Position numbers and translations under genes: made by a program
Shown: positions 17,375 through 28,600 of the stretch, in pieces
How the letters are laid out: each line of letters starts with the position of its first letter
Numbering within the stretch: the first letter of the stretch is position 1
DNA from: Candidatus Kuenenia stuttgartensis
GTDB taxonomy: Bacteria > Planctomycetota > Planctomycetia > Gemmatales > Gemmataceae
Reading direction: 5' to 3'
NCBI GenBank assembly: GCA_945875585.1
Contig: CAMCLK010000036.1
Location: forward strand, 1 to 51,230
Length of the DNA stretch: 51,230 bases
The notes under the pieces: model-generated
The model's input: the letters and a program-made list of their open reading frames with translations, nothing else
What the model was told of the DNA's origin: nothing
Databases searched by the model: none

Positions 17375-18297
17375 TGCTCAGCCGTTTGCCCCGTTCAGGC
17401 TTCACGCTGATCGAGCTTTTGCTTTCGGTCGCTGTGTGCATGATTTTGTTGGGCGGCCTTTATTTTGCTGTAGATATTCAAGTTCGTTCCACTCGAACTG
17501 GCCGCGAAGTTGTTGACGAAGCCATGGTGGCTCGAGCGGTTCTTGATCTGATTGCCCGAGACATCGAATCGTCGATCACGCTCAATCATCCGTTCAAATT
17601 TCGCAAAGGTTCAGCCACATTTGGCAGCAATACCTCTTCTTCCAGCGACACCAGCGGGACATCTACTGATTCTTCCGCTGCTTCGGGTTCTTCCGGATCT
17701 TCTTCAACCCCGGCATCCGGTAGTTCCGGAAGTAGCGGATCGACGGATTCCAGTTCAACAGACTCTCAAGAGTTGGCATCTGGGTCGGTCTATTTGCCGC
17801 CGGGAGTGGTAGGGTTCCCTGATTCGTTGAATATTTATTGCCGGAAATCCGCTGTGATCGATGCCAAGGCATCCTTGGGCGCTCCAGTTGGACAAGGCGA
17901 CCTGCGCCGTATTTGCTACTACATGGCGCGTCTTGGAACACCCGAGGAGGCGTTGGTGCGGTACGAGGTCATGCAACCACTAACACCGCAAGGTTTGGAC
18001 ATCGGATTGATGCCCCAAGATGATCTCGCCCCTGTGGTAGCGGAAGAAGTGCGCGCGGTTCGTTTCTTTTTTCATGCGGGGCCCGGCGGTTCTTGGGTGG
18101 AACAGTGGGATAGCCGATCGATGGACTACGACGACCTCACCCCACTTGGGCCTCCAAGGGCCGTGCGTGTTGAGATCGATATTGAAATGACACCACGTCC
18201 TGGATTCGACCCTGTAACGCACACCTACTCGCGTGTGGTTGTCATTCCCGTGGGCAACGTCCCTTCGATCCAGACCCGCGAGGAGAGTGGATCATGA
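17374..18297 (+). CDS. gspJ: Minor pseudopilin GspJ with Ser-rich insertion
   Basis: A 307-aa prepilin-like protein: leader MLSRLPRSG, then FTLIELLLSVAVCMILLGGL with Glu at +5, and helix DEAMVARAVLDLIARDIESS typical of GspJ. A Ser/Thr/Gly-rich stretch of about 45-50 residues (from residue ~88) interrupts the globular domain and resembles the tail of the preceding GspI. The C-terminal part ends with the strand VRAVRFFFHAGPGGSWVEQW (a GspJ signature, 'v..l.f.y.d..g.W...W') and PRAVRVEIDIE. GspJ is usually about 200 aa. It overlaps gspK by 4 nt (ATGA). Confidence 0.92.
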   Translation: MLSRLPRSGFTLIELLLSVAVCMILLGGLYFAVDIQVRSTRTGREVVDEAMVARAVLDLIARDIESSITLNHPFKFRKGSATFGSNTSSSSDTSGTSTDSSAASGSSGSSSTPASGSSGSSGSTDSSSTDSQELASGSVYLPPGVVGFPDSLNIYCRKSAVIDAKASLGAPVGQGDLRRICYYMARLGTPEEALVRYEVMQPLTPQGLDIGLMPQDDLAPVVAEEVRAVRFFFHAGPGGSWVEQWDSRSMDYDDLTPLGPPRAVRVEIDIEMTPRPGFDPVTHTYSRVVVIPVGNVPSIQTREESGS

Positions 18298-19775
18298 GAA
18301 TTCACGGACGAGACAACAATGAAAAAAGGCGTGGCGCATTTGTGCTGCTGACGGTCTTGGTGGTTGTGGCGTTTCTCGCGCTTGCGGCTTACCGTTACAA
18401 CGACCTCATGACCGCGGAATACCTTGCCACAGCCGGTTCCCACCGGGCCGCTCAGGCCCGTGTTTTGGCAGAATCAGGCATTTATGTGGCCATGCGTAAC
18501 CTTTCGGCAGGTGAAGCCATTCCTGATGGCCCACGCGAAGTATCGCTCGACCCTCAGTCCGGCGCATTAACGGGTTCTTATGAAATTGTGATGTTTGATG
18601 AGGAATCTTCGCGCTGGAGTTTGAACGGTCTGATGGATCAGGATTCCAAGGGTGACGCGCTGCGCAAGGTTCTCGAGAAGGCCCAGTCGTATGTGCCGGA
18701 ACTGAACACCACCGTTATTTCAGCCATCATTGATTGGCTCGATGAGGACGACGAGCTTTCCGAGGAAGGTGCCGAGAACACTTTTTACATGGCACTTGAA
18801 ACCCCGTACCGATGCAAAAACGGTCCGATTGACAGTCTTGATGAACTTCTGATGGTGCGTGGTGTCACTCGAGAAATGCTGGATGGATCTGGTACCGCAA
18901 CCGGCCTCAGGGCGTTGTTTACAGCCAATGGGCGACAAGTGAATTTTGACCCTGTTGATACCGAAATTATTCACCTCAATAGTCTGGATCTGGCAACTCT
19001 TGAAACCAAACTGGATTCAGCATTCAACAACAAGTTGTTGACCCAGTTTATTTTGGCATTTCGCCTTTACGGTGGGTCCAGCAGCTCATCATCTCGGGGT
19101 GGAAGTGGCGGAGGCGCCGCCCCGAACATGGCTGCATTGGCTGGCGCACTCGACCCCAGCTCCATCGATAAAGTGCAGGAGCAGATTGCCAAGGACAAAC
19201 AGCCTAATTTTTTCAGGCGTCTTAAAAGAGTCAATTCAATCTTCGATCTCGCTGGTTCTGGTGTGACGGTTTCCTATCAGGATGGCCGGAACAGAAAGTC
19301 CGTTACCGTGCCAAGTCCTTTATCAGATCCGTCTGTTGCCAACGACCTTCTGCCGCAATTGTTCGCTCTGCTTAGTACAGCACCGGATCCAGAGTCTTCT
19401 GAACAGATCGAGCAACCTGCCCGATTGAACGTTAACACTGCTCCAGCAGCGGTTCTTGCCCTGATTCCAGATCTTGAGGAAGCCGATATTCAGCAAATTC
19501 TTGGTAATCAGCCTGCGGGTGATGATGTGTCAGGGGCGTCTCCTGCTTGGCTGTTCACCAAGGCCCAGATCGCTCCTTCAAAATTAGCCAAAGTGGAAAA
19601 GTACCTAACAACGCACCCTACCGCGGTACGCGTTCAGGTGGCGGCACGGGTCAAGGGGGCAAAGTCTGCTGCCTTAATGGAAGGCACCATCGATTTGGGA
19701 GGCCCTCGTCCACGGCTCACCAGCTTGCGCGATCTTTCCGACCAAGCTTCAACCTTGCTGCCACAGGCACCTTGA
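18294..19775 (+). CDS. gspK: Minor pseudopilin / tip protein GspK
   Basis: A 493-aa protein of the T2SSK family that caps the pseudopilus. The leader ends KRRGA, followed by FVLLTVLVVVAFLALAAYRY. The +5 residue is Thr, not Glu, which is the known hallmark of GspK as the terminal subunit; -1 is Ala. ISAIIDWLDEDDELSEEGAE with the nearby FYMALETPYRCKNGPIDSLD segment is the conserved acidic SAM-like insertion that binds calcium. Near residue 380 PARLNVNTAPAAVLALIPDL is the second helix-hairpin-helix-like element. Two Ser/Gly-rich patches (around residues 263-275) repeat the theme seen in GspI and GspJ. GspK is commonly ~320 aa, so this one is enlarged. Confidence 0.92.
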   Translation: MRIHGRDNNEKRRGAFVLLTVLVVVAFLALAAYRYNDLMTAEYLATAGSHRAAQARVLAESGIYVAMRNLSAGEAIPDGPREVSLDPQSGALTGSYEIVMFDEESSRWSLNGLMDQDSKGDALRKVLEKAQSYVPELNTTVISAIIDWLDEDDELSEEGAENTFYMALETPYRCKNGPIDSLDELLMVRGVTREMLDGSGTATGLRALFTANGRQVNFDPVDTEIIHLNSLDLATLETKLDSAFNNKLLTQFILAFRLYGGSSSSSSRGGSGGGAAPNMAALAGALDPSSIDKVQEQIAKDKQPNFFRRLKRVNSIFDLAGSGVTVSYQDGRNRKSVTVPSPLSDPSVANDLLPQLFALLSTAPDPESSEQIEQPARLNVNTAPAAVLALIPDLEEADIQQILGNQPAGDDVSGASPAWLFTKAQIAPSKLAKVEKYLTTHPTAVRVQVAARVKGAKSAALMEGTIDLGGPRPRLTSLRDLSDQASTLLPQAP

Positions 19776-19787
19776 GGAACTTCCGCC

Positions 19788-21341
19788 ATGGCACGCGTGT
19801 TGATGATCGACTGGGATCAAAAACGGCTGACCGCCATTCTGGCTGGCGCCGGAAAGGGCAGCCAGTTTGATGTGTTCTCGGTTCCCACCGAATTTGTACC
19901 CAACCCTGCCATGTCTGAGGAGTTGGGTGTTTGGCTGAAAGAACAGGTGCGAAACCGTCAGTGGCAACCAGCCCATATGGTTGCGCTGATTGGGCGTGAC
20001 CGCCTTGTGGCGCGTGAGTTGCGCTTACCCGAAGTTGGGCCTGCGGAAGAACCAGATCTTGTACGCCTTCAGACCGTGCGCGAACTGATCGATGCTCCCG
20101 AAGATGTAGTGATTGATTACCATGCGTGGGCGGATGATTCCGATCCTGGACAACGCAAAGTAATAGCGTTGGTCTTACGTAAGGAACTTCTGGAAACCTA
20201 CAAGGCACTTGCGCAGGCAGCTGGATTGCGCCTGACCGGACTGCTACCACGCTCTGCTGGCCTTGCCGCGCTTTCTGATTCGAAACAGGGAGAAGCCATT
20301 GTTGCTGTAGGGCATGGCTGGCGAGAGATTGTTCTGGCCAGAGATGGTCAGGCGGTACTCTCACGAACTCTCGTTGGAACAGGCTGGGCCCAGGAAGTAA
20401 GGCGCGTGCTGGCCAGTCAGGGCATGACGTCGGCGGGTGCCAACCGTGTGCGCTTGCTTGGGGCCACACCAGAAGATGCGCAGGCCCTTGGAGCAGTCCT
20501 AGACGATCAACCTGTAATTGAAGTGCTTCCATCCGAAGTTGGGGCATCTACTTTGGATTTGCCCGCTGGAGCAGCGGCTGCATTGGTGGGAGCTGCACGC
20601 GCTCTAGCCAGGAAAACTAGAACGCCAGACTTTGTAAATCCTAAAAAGCCACCGCCTCCATCTACTACTAGCACGCGCCGAATGGCCCTTTACGGGGTTG
20701 CTGCTGCCAGTGTGTTGTTCATCGTCATTGGGTTGGCATGGTGGCAGTTATCGTCACGCGAAACCGAAGTCGCGAGCATGCGACTTTATCTGGAAGATAG
20801 AAAGACAGACAATAAACGGATGGCTGAAGAGGAAAAGCGATTGCTGGCCTTGGCGGCATGGGAAACCCCTGTCTGGCTTGAAGAGTTGGTGGATCTCGCC
20901 TGCCGTATTGGTGATACGCGTAAGATCCTCATCACCGAAGTTGTGGCGAGCCCTGTGGGTACGACGGCGGGTACCTCCATCGCTACTGAGTTCAACAGCC
21001 GCATGGAAATCCGCGGAGTGTTTCCCGAGGGGACAGGCGATCCCAAAGAGTTGGATCGCATCGATGCTGAATTGCGCAAGACTGTTCCCGAACGCCACTA
21101 TTTATCACGCGTTAAAAAAACTGGAAACCAATTTACTTTGGAGGTTCAGGTGCGTTCTCGTTCACCTGCCTCATACACCCTGACTCCGCCAGTGGCCAAG
21201 CCAGCTAAGTCTGACAAGAAAATGTCAGCAGCGGAAGAAGTTCCCGAAAACGGATCAACCAAGGGTACTAAGAAGGAGGCGAAAGGAATCGCCCAGGAGC
21301 CGAAAGACGCGCCCGCGGCAGCCCGAGAGATTTCGCCATGA
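19788..21341 (+). CDS. gspL: GspL/PilM-like inner-membrane assembly protein
   Basis: A 517-aa bitopic protein. Residues 1-~280 resemble the actin-like cytoplasmic fold of GspL/PilM: VLMIDWDQKRLTAILA at the start, VALIGRDRLVARELRLPEV, and GEAIVAVGHGWREIVLARDG as the second half. A single membrane helix lies at about residues 302-322 (LYGVAAASVLFIVIGLAWW). It is followed by a periplasmic coiled stretch and ferredoxin-like domain, and a Lys/Ala/Pro-rich tail. GspL binds GspE in the cytoplasm and GspM in the periplasm. GAGGA lies nine bases before the ATG; the stop overlaps the next gene by ATGA. Overall identity to classical GspL looks low, so the name rests on architecture and position. Confidence 0.75.
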   Translation: MARVLMIDWDQKRLTAILAGAGKGSQFDVFSVPTEFVPNPAMSEELGVWLKEQVRNRQWQPAHMVALIGRDRLVARELRLPEVGPAEEPDLVRLQTVRELIDAPEDVVIDYHAWADDSDPGQRKVIALVLRKELLETYKALAQAAGLRLTGLLPRSAGLAALSDSKQGEAIVAVGHGWREIVLARDGQAVLSRTLVGTGWAQEVRRVLASQGMTSAGANRVRLLGATPEDAQALGAVLDDQPVIEVLPSEVGASTLDLPAGAAAALVGAARALARKTRTPDFVNPKKPPPPSTTSTRRMALYGVAAASVLFIVIGLAWWQLSSRETEVASMRLYLEDRKTDNKRMAEEEKRLLALAAWETPVWLEELVDLACRIGDTRKILITEVVASPVGTTAGTSIATEFNSRMEIRGVFPEGTGDPKELDRIDAELRKTVPERHYLSRVKKTGNQFTLEVQVRSRSPASYTLTPPVAKPAKSDKKMSAAEEVPENGSTKGTKKEAKGIAQEPKDAPAAAREISP

Positions 21342-22507
21342 ACAGCAACAATCGACTTGCTTCGTTGATAATTGTGGCACTGGTAACCGTTGGTGTACCG
21401 GGGCTTGGCTACTGGTTTTACCTGGAACCGTTGTGGAGTCTTGACTCCGCCATGGACGGTTTGAGTTTGGAACTGGATAAGGCAGCCAAGGAATCGAAAG
21501 ACAGAGATGGCGTTCGCAAGCGGATTTTCGCTGATCATCCAAGGCTTGAATTCTGGAAAGAAATGAGCTGGCCCGCGGCTAAGGACAAGCTGCAGGAACG
21601 CCATGCCAACGATTTACAGTCGGAGTATCGTCAGCGGCTTGAAGCGGTGATGTCGAAGTCAGGCTTGAAAAAGCCTCTGGTAGAGCTCACGCGTTCCACA
21701 CTGGTTCAGCCCGCATCTGCTGGAGCTAAACAAGGCCCCAATAAGGCTATGTGGCAGACGACGGCATTCAGGATTACTGGGCAAGGTGCGCTCAAGGATG
21801 TGGCTTCGGCTTTGGAGGGTATTCAGCGAATTCCAATTCTTCATCGGGTTGCATCTCTTGATATCAAGAAGCCAGAGTCTGACCGAAAAAGCCCGACTAA
21901 GGACTCGGTGGATATGAGTCTGACATTGGAGGCTATTGCTGTTGTTGGCGCAGACAAGCGCGAAACTCTGGAACCAGAGCTGAAAAAAATGCCTGTTCTG
22001 CTTCATCCCGATCGTCAACATGTTGCGATTCTTGCAGCGAACAATCCGTTTGTGATTCCAGCACCGGTGGCACCTGCTGTCAGGGTCACGCCGCCTACCG
22101 TGGTTGAAGCACCACCTTCTAAACCGAGTGAGGACCGCGAAGATTATTTGACAAGTGTCAAACTGACTGCGTTGTCTTCTTATGAGCGAGGAACTCGCAC
22201 AGGTTGGGTGGCTTATTTCTATGACCAAAACACCAATGGCGAGCAGAAGGTATACAGCTTGGGCCTTGGTAGGAGCGTGGAATATCAGGATCAATATGGC
22301 AACGACATGTTGAAGTCGAAAATTGTTCTCATGAATGCCCGTGAGACGGTGCTTCTTTCGGAGGATGGTTATTACAAGGTTAGCGTTGGCCAGAACCTCT
22401 ATCCGTCCCCTGGCCGAATTCTCAACGTGGAACAATACAAAGAGTTAGGGCTACCAGATCCGCCTAAGCGTTCCAAGCTTCCCGTAAGGCGTGACGAACT
22501 CGAATGA
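21338..22507 (+). CDS. GspM/PilO-like protein with GspC/PilP-like C-terminal module
   Basis: A 389-aa bitopic protein. One membrane helix (residues ~9-29, IIVALVTVGVPGLGYWFYLE) is followed by a helical stretch and a ferredoxin-like segment (ALKDVASALEGIQRIPILHR, then VDMSLTLEAIAVVG) like that of GspM/PilO. After a Pro/Val-rich linker (~230-265) comes a small beta domain: VKLTALSSYERGTRTGWVAY, then SLGLGRSVEY, IVLMNARETVLLSEDGYYKV and SVGQNL. This pattern resembles the homology region of GspC or PilP, which touches the secretin N0 domain. No separate gspC is present in the operon. The fusion interpretation is mine; fold prediction should settle it. Confidence 0.65.
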   Translation: MNSNNRLASLIIVALVTVGVPGLGYWFYLEPLWSLDSAMDGLSLELDKAAKESKDRDGVRKRIFADHPRLEFWKEMSWPAAKDKLQERHANDLQSEYRQRLEAVMSKSGLKKPLVELTRSTLVQPASAGAKQGPNKAMWQTTAFRITGQGALKDVASALEGIQRIPILHRVASLDIKKPESDRKSPTKDSVDMSLTLEAIAVVGADKRETLEPELKKMPVLLHPDRQHVAILAANNPFVIPAPVAPAVRVTPPTVVEAPPSKPSEDREDYLTSVKLTALSSYERGTRTGWVAYFYDQNTNGEQKVYSLGLGRSVEYQDQYGNDMLKSKIVLMNARETVLLSEDGYYKVSVGQNLYPSPGRILNVEQYKELGLPDPPKRSKLPVRRDELE

Positions 22508-22657
22508 TTGTGACTCGTTTCCAATTGTTAAAATGGGACAGGTTTGTTGGTTCTTCTTATTGCACCGGTTCTATTATGCCGAATGATAAGGCATGGGAAA
22601 GGCCTTCCCAATCGACGTGACCCGTTGATTAGGAAGGATCAGAACGCGGGAGCAGCA

Positions 22658-25600
22658 ATGACAATGTCATTCAATAATCAGGGAAACCGCCGAAACCAAC
22701 CAGCCATGCGTAAATCGCTCTGGCGGCTAGCTCTGGTTGGGGGCATGCTCTGGCAGGAACCAGCTTGGGCTCAGCCACCTGTTGCACCTCCAGTCATTGT
22801 TCAGGCTGCACCAGTTGCTAGCCAACCGCCGCTTGCTGTTAAGCCTGCTGAAAAGACTGTTGCCTTCAATATGGAAGGCCAACGCTGGAGCACAGTGTTT
22901 CAATGGTTGGTTGACCAAACCGGCTTGAAATACGGGTCTAGTTATATTCCGCAGGGCTCGTTTACCTTCAAAAGTCCGATGGACCGGAAATACACTATTT
23001 CCGAAGTGATCGACATCATCAATGAAGCGCTCGATTCGAACCCTGACCAGCAGCGCTTCCTGTTGATCCGTCGTGAAACAAGTTTCGTTTTGGTTCCCGC
23101 GGACGAGAAGATCGACCCTACCCTGATACCACGCGTGGCTCCTGAAGATCTCGACAGGCGGGGTAGTACTGAAGTTGTTTCGGTGGTGATCGGCTTGGGC
23201 GGCGCAGTAGCCGAGGATGTCGCACCCGAACTGAAAAAGCTGCTGGGTAAGTACGGCGATGTCGTTACGCTTGGACGCGCCAATCAGCTCGTGATTCAGG
23301 ACACCGCAGGGAACCTTAAACGGCTCCTGCGCATCATCAAGGAAATGGACACGGCCGAGAAGGGCCAAGACAGTCTCACACACGACTGCAAATTCATCAA
23401 GGCGCGCGAAGCCGAGCGCATTTTGACAAGCCTTCTTGGTAGCAACACTCCCAATGCAAGCGGCGCTCCTCAGCAGCCATTCGATCCGCGACGCGGGCCG
23501 ATGCCTGCCGCAGGCCCTGTTTCAACCCGTTCACGCCAGCATTTTGTAGCCAGCGACGAGCGCACCAACACGGTTTTGGTGTCGGGGCCTGCTGACAAGA
23601 TCGCCCAGGCGCGCGATATCCTTAAGCGTATCGACGTTGGCGGACCTGGTCAGCAACCAGTCATGGTTGGTCCACCCATTCTTAAGCAATACTCAGTAGC
23701 CCCCGGTTCCGCCGAAGCGGTTTCCAAAACATTGCAGGACATTTATAAGAACAGCCCAACGATTCGTGTCTCACCGGTCGGCACGGCTTCGGTGATGGTT
23801 TATGCAGGTCCGGAAGATCAAATCGAAGTCGCTCGCCAAATTCAGGGCACGGCGACAATCGAGAAGATTACGAAAACAGAATTAGTTCCATTGTCAGGTG
23901 ACATGGATGCGATCAAGATTGTCGAGACACTCAAGGGCATGCTGGGCGATGTGAAAACTGGCGCGCCATATGTCGAGGCCGACACCAACCGTAATGCCAT
24001 TGTTGTTCGGGGCACAGCCGAGCAGGTTCAAGATGTGCAGTCGATTGTGCGCGCCTTGGGCGCTGGTGGAATTTCCGGCGGCAATGTCCGTGTTATCAAT
24101 ATCGAAAAGGGAAGCGCCTCGATTCTGGCCGAGCACCTTCAGAAGCTCATGCCGAACATGCGCCAAAATCCGGTTCAGGTGATCAACCCCACGGCGGTTC
24201 CCACTCCCCCACCTGCGCCCCGCAACACGCCATTTCAGCCGGTTCCCAATCGTCCCGTACCGCAAGGGATGGGGCGCCTTGGCGATCCACAGCCGGTTGA
24301 CCCTTTTGTGCAGGTCAGTGCCCAAGTGGTTCCTCAGGGGCAACCTGCTGCTGTGCCTGCAAAACCTGGTCGGCCGGATGCACCCTTGCGGATCAGTGTT
24401 ATTGGTAACAGGCTTGTCATCAGTTGCGATGACCCTGAAGCCTTGGCACTGGCCAATGAAATCATCCGCATCATGACACAGAGCCCGGCGGGTGAAGGTG
24501 ATTATGAAGTCATTCGCCTCCGCAATGCTGGCGCGACAGCCGTCGCCAAAATTCTCGATGAGGCATTCAACGGCACCGGACAGGCCAGTGGCAGTGGCCA
24601 GCAGGGCGGTGGCAGTGGCGGTATTGGCGGTGCATTTGGTGGCCGATTCAACCCGCTACTGAGCCTTGCAGGCCTTGGTGGCGCATCGGCGCAATCTACC
24701 CCTAATCGTGTGCGTGTGGTGGCCGATCCTGCCAGCAATACTCTGCTTGTGCGTGCCAATCCACTCGACATGCTCAGCATCAAGTCGCTGTTGGAAAAAG
24801 CGCTCGACAACGCGGAAACAGACAGCAACGCCGTGGCGCGCACGTGGACGATTGGGCCACTTGTGAACACTCAGGCCAGCGAAGTGGCCAATACGATTCG
24901 CGATGTGTACGGAGATCTCACCAAGGCGCGCAGCACCACTTCCAGCGCGGGCGGATTCCGTGGCATGGGCTTTTTCCCTCCTTTTGGTGGTGGGCAGGAT
25001 CAGTCGGCTCAGGCAGCCAAACCCACGGCATTGTCGATTGGTGTCGATGAACGTAGCAACAGCTTGTTGTTGTTCTGCTCACAGGCTCTTTACGAAGACA
25101 TTGGCAAGCTTGTTGATTACCTCGAATTGTCAGCAAAGCCCACCAGCACCAAGACCGTGAAAGTGATTTCAGTCAAAGGCATCGACCCAGCGCTGGTTCA
25201 GCAGGCTGTAGACGCTATTCAGGGCCGTACGGGTGCGCGGCGTCAGGGGACTGGTGTTGGTTCGGGGATGGGTGGAACTGGCGGTGGCATGGGCACCGGT
25301 GGCGGTTTCAACCCGGGTGGCTTTGGTACTGGTGGCGGCGGTTTTGGCCGCGGTGGCCGGGGTGGTGGCATGGGAATCCCCCAGCCACGCAGTGAAACCC
25401 GCGATCCAGACTTCTTCAAAGGTCAAGTTCGTAATACTAGCCCTTTGTTTGATCCTCAATCGATTTCCCAAGTCAGCTTTGTGGCTGAGGACGCAATTCA
25501 GGTTCCCGGCCAGCAACCTCCAGCCCAGCCGCAACCAGCTCGGCAGCCTGGCGCGCCTGTTTCCGAACAGCCTGCTGTTGTCGGGTTTTCCGGTGTGGGC

Positions 25601-28600
25601 GACAGCGCAGGGGTAAAGGGACCTAAGGAACAGGTCACTGTAGAGTCGCTGCCTCAATTGGGAGTGTTGATTCTCAGCGGATCCAGTGCGGCCGATGTTG
25701 AAGCGATGATTCAGATCATCGACACCATTCAAAAGCTGGGTGTGGCTTCAGACCTTCAAATTCAGGTTGTCACTTTGGAAGAAGGCGATGCCACCAGCAT
25801 TGCTTCAACCCTGACAGATCTTTACCGTGCGGTGGTGGTTAGCGCTTCTGGCAATTCCCGCGCAGCTCCCCGGCAGCCACAACAAGGTGGCCAGCCGCAA
25901 GGCGCACCGCAAATTGGTGGATTTCCATTCGGACAGGGCGGCCAACAGGGCGGCGCTGGTCAGCAAGGTAATAGGTCCATTCGCGCCGAGACAACCGAGC
26001 AGCTCTCCAGCGTGGTGCTGGTACCCGTTCCGCGATTGAATGCTATTATACTTGCAGCTCCCAAGGCGCGCATTGAAGAGGTCGTCAAGGATCTTAAAAA
26101 GCTGGATGTTCCAGTCAGCAATAAACTTCAAGCCACCCCGATTTCGTTGACTAAGGCTCCAGCGGCCCGTGTTTCAGCCCTGATTACCAATTTTTACGCG
26201 CAGCGGTATCCAGGTGAACAGGCTATCGAGCATCAGGTGCGTGTCACGCACGACGACAGCAGCAATACGGTTTTCGTGCAGGCTTCTCCCGCGGATATGG
26301 CGGAAATCAAGGAACTGATCAAGAGGCTCGACACCGCGGTTTCTAGCGCCGTCAACGATATTCGTATCATTCCCCTTCGATATGCTTTTGCCGATGAACT
26401 GGCTTCTGTGGTTCAGCGCGCCATCAGCCAAGGGGTTGTAGCTCCAACCTCAACCACCGGAGTCGTTCAGGCTGGCGGCGGTCAGCAGGGTGGTGGTGGC
26501 GGTCAGCAGGGCGGAGGTTTGGCAGCGCTCTTCGGTGGTCAGGGCGGTCAAGGTGGACAAGGCGGTTTCGGGCAACAGAACCAGCAGAACCGCACAACGA
26601 CCAGTGGTGCTGCTGGTGCCCAGTTCAAGTCTACCTCGCTGCGATTTGTCGGAACGCAACGCGATGGCAAGCCAGTGCAGTCCGGGTTGCTGGAAGATAT
26701 CTTTATCACTCCGGAAGCTCGTATCAACAGCCTGATCATTTCAGCTCCTGAAAAGTCTTTGGAACTCATCCTCTCGTTGGTCAAGGAACTCGATGTTCCA
26801 CCTGCCACGCGGGCTGAAATCAATATCTTCCAGCTTCGCAAGGCTGACGCTGTCATTACTGCCAACATTGTCCAGCAACTGTTTTTAGGATCATCTTCTC
26901 AGCGTGCAGGTGGTAACGCCGGCGGTCAGGGTGGCGCAGGCGGCGCGGGTGGACTAACTGGATTTGGTGCGCAGGGCGGCCAAGGATTTGGCGGCGCGCA
27001 GGGCCAAGGTGCTAACAACACTCAGGGAAGGCCTCTTCAGTTCAGTAACTTGTCCCAGCCTTCTCCTGGCGGTCCGTTAATTGATCTCCGCCTCACGGTG
27101 GATGAACGCAGCAACAGCATTGTTGTTGCCGGTTCCCGCAGCGACCTGGATGTGATTGAGGCCATCATTGCCCGGCTAGAAGATTCCGATGTTCAGACTC
27201 GCAAAAACGATGTCTACATCCTGCGCAATTCCGTAGCCCCTGATGTCGCGGCAGCCTTGAATAACTTCCTGACCAGCACCCTGAGGAATTTGCAGACTTC
27301 GCAGCAGCTTACTTCCTACCAGCAACTCGACCGCGAAGTGATCATTGTGGCTGAACCGATCAGCAACAAGCTGCTCATTTCCGCGACCCCCCGCTGGCAT
27401 GGCGAGATCATGCGGTTGATCGCGGAACTCGATGCCGAGCAACCCCAGGTAGTCATTCAGGTACTGATTGCTGAAATTAAGTTATCGGGCAGCGAAGAGT
27501 TCGGCGTGGAAATTGGCCTACAAAGTCCTGTGTTGTTCAAGCGAGGCATCTACCCGGCGGATGGTATTTCTGGTACCAGCGCCATTACGGGAGGGGCGAC
27601 TGCGGGTAGCCTGCTGCCTGCTGGTGTAACGGTCAATAGTTCCAACCCAATTGCTTCGCCAGGGTATAATTTCCTCAATTCCGGTCCATTAGGAAACAAC
27701 CCGTTGGTCCAGCCGAGTGTTGTTGGGTTTCAGGGCATTAATGCCTTGGGCACTGGAAGGGTCGGGGCCAATGGAGTGGGTGGCTTTGTGTTTTCAGCGG
27801 CGGCGGATAGCTTTAATTTGCTCATTCGTGCTCTTAAAGTTCAGGGCCGTATCGACATTCTCAGTCGCCCGCAAGTAACGGCTCTCGACAACCAGCAAGC
27901 TCGTGTGTTCGTGGGCCAGAACTTTCCCCTGATTCTGGGCAGCAACGTAACGGCTACAGGTGTTGTGAGCAACAACATCAACTACCAGGCAGTGGGCGTT
28001 GAGCTTCTGGTAACCCCAAAAATCACTCCGGATGGTCGGGTGATCATGCGCGTGGCTCCGCAGGTTTCCAAGGCGACTCCCACCAACGTCAGCCTTGGTA
28101 ACGGCGTGTTTGCCACGGCTATCGACCAGCAAATCATCGAGACAACGGTCATTGCCATGGACGGCGAGACGGTTGCCTTGGGTGGCCTTATCAAGAAAAC
28201 CGATTCCAAACAGGAAAACAAAATCCCGTGGTTTGGCGACCTTCCGTATGTGGGTGCCGCGTTCCGATATCGCACTCAATCCAAGGAAAAACAGGAGCTG
28301 ATGATTATCTTGACGCCGCACATCGTGCGTAACAAATGGGATGCGGCCCGGATTCTCAGTGAAGAAGCCCGGCGCATGGACTGGTTGCTCAGTGATGTGG
28401 CCAAAACCCACGGCGCCCAAGGATTGTTGCCGCCAGTACCCGGCCCAGGTGGCATGCCCGGTTCTGGGGGCCAGAATGGACCAGATAACGGGAACCCGCA
28501 AATGGCTGCGCCTCCCGGAATATTGTCAGTGCCTGCAACTGCCCCCATGCCATTGCCAGTGGAAGGCGGGATTGGTGATCAAGGCAAACCGGTTCCCCGT

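Noticed and set aside
19717..20547. Minus-strand frame of 276 codons opposite gspL
   Set aside because: No domain-like pattern, and it is fully antisense to a gene with clear architecture. Similar long antisense frames occur opposite gspM (21659-22435) and gspD (22727-23383, 27794-28501), as expected from the base composition.
22565..22580. TATTAT at 22572-22577 considered as a -10 box for an internal gspD promoter
   Set aside because: The best upstream partner (TTGGTT) is at 19-nt spacing and is weak. The 150-nt gap before gspD allows a promoter, but the sequence does not show one clearly.
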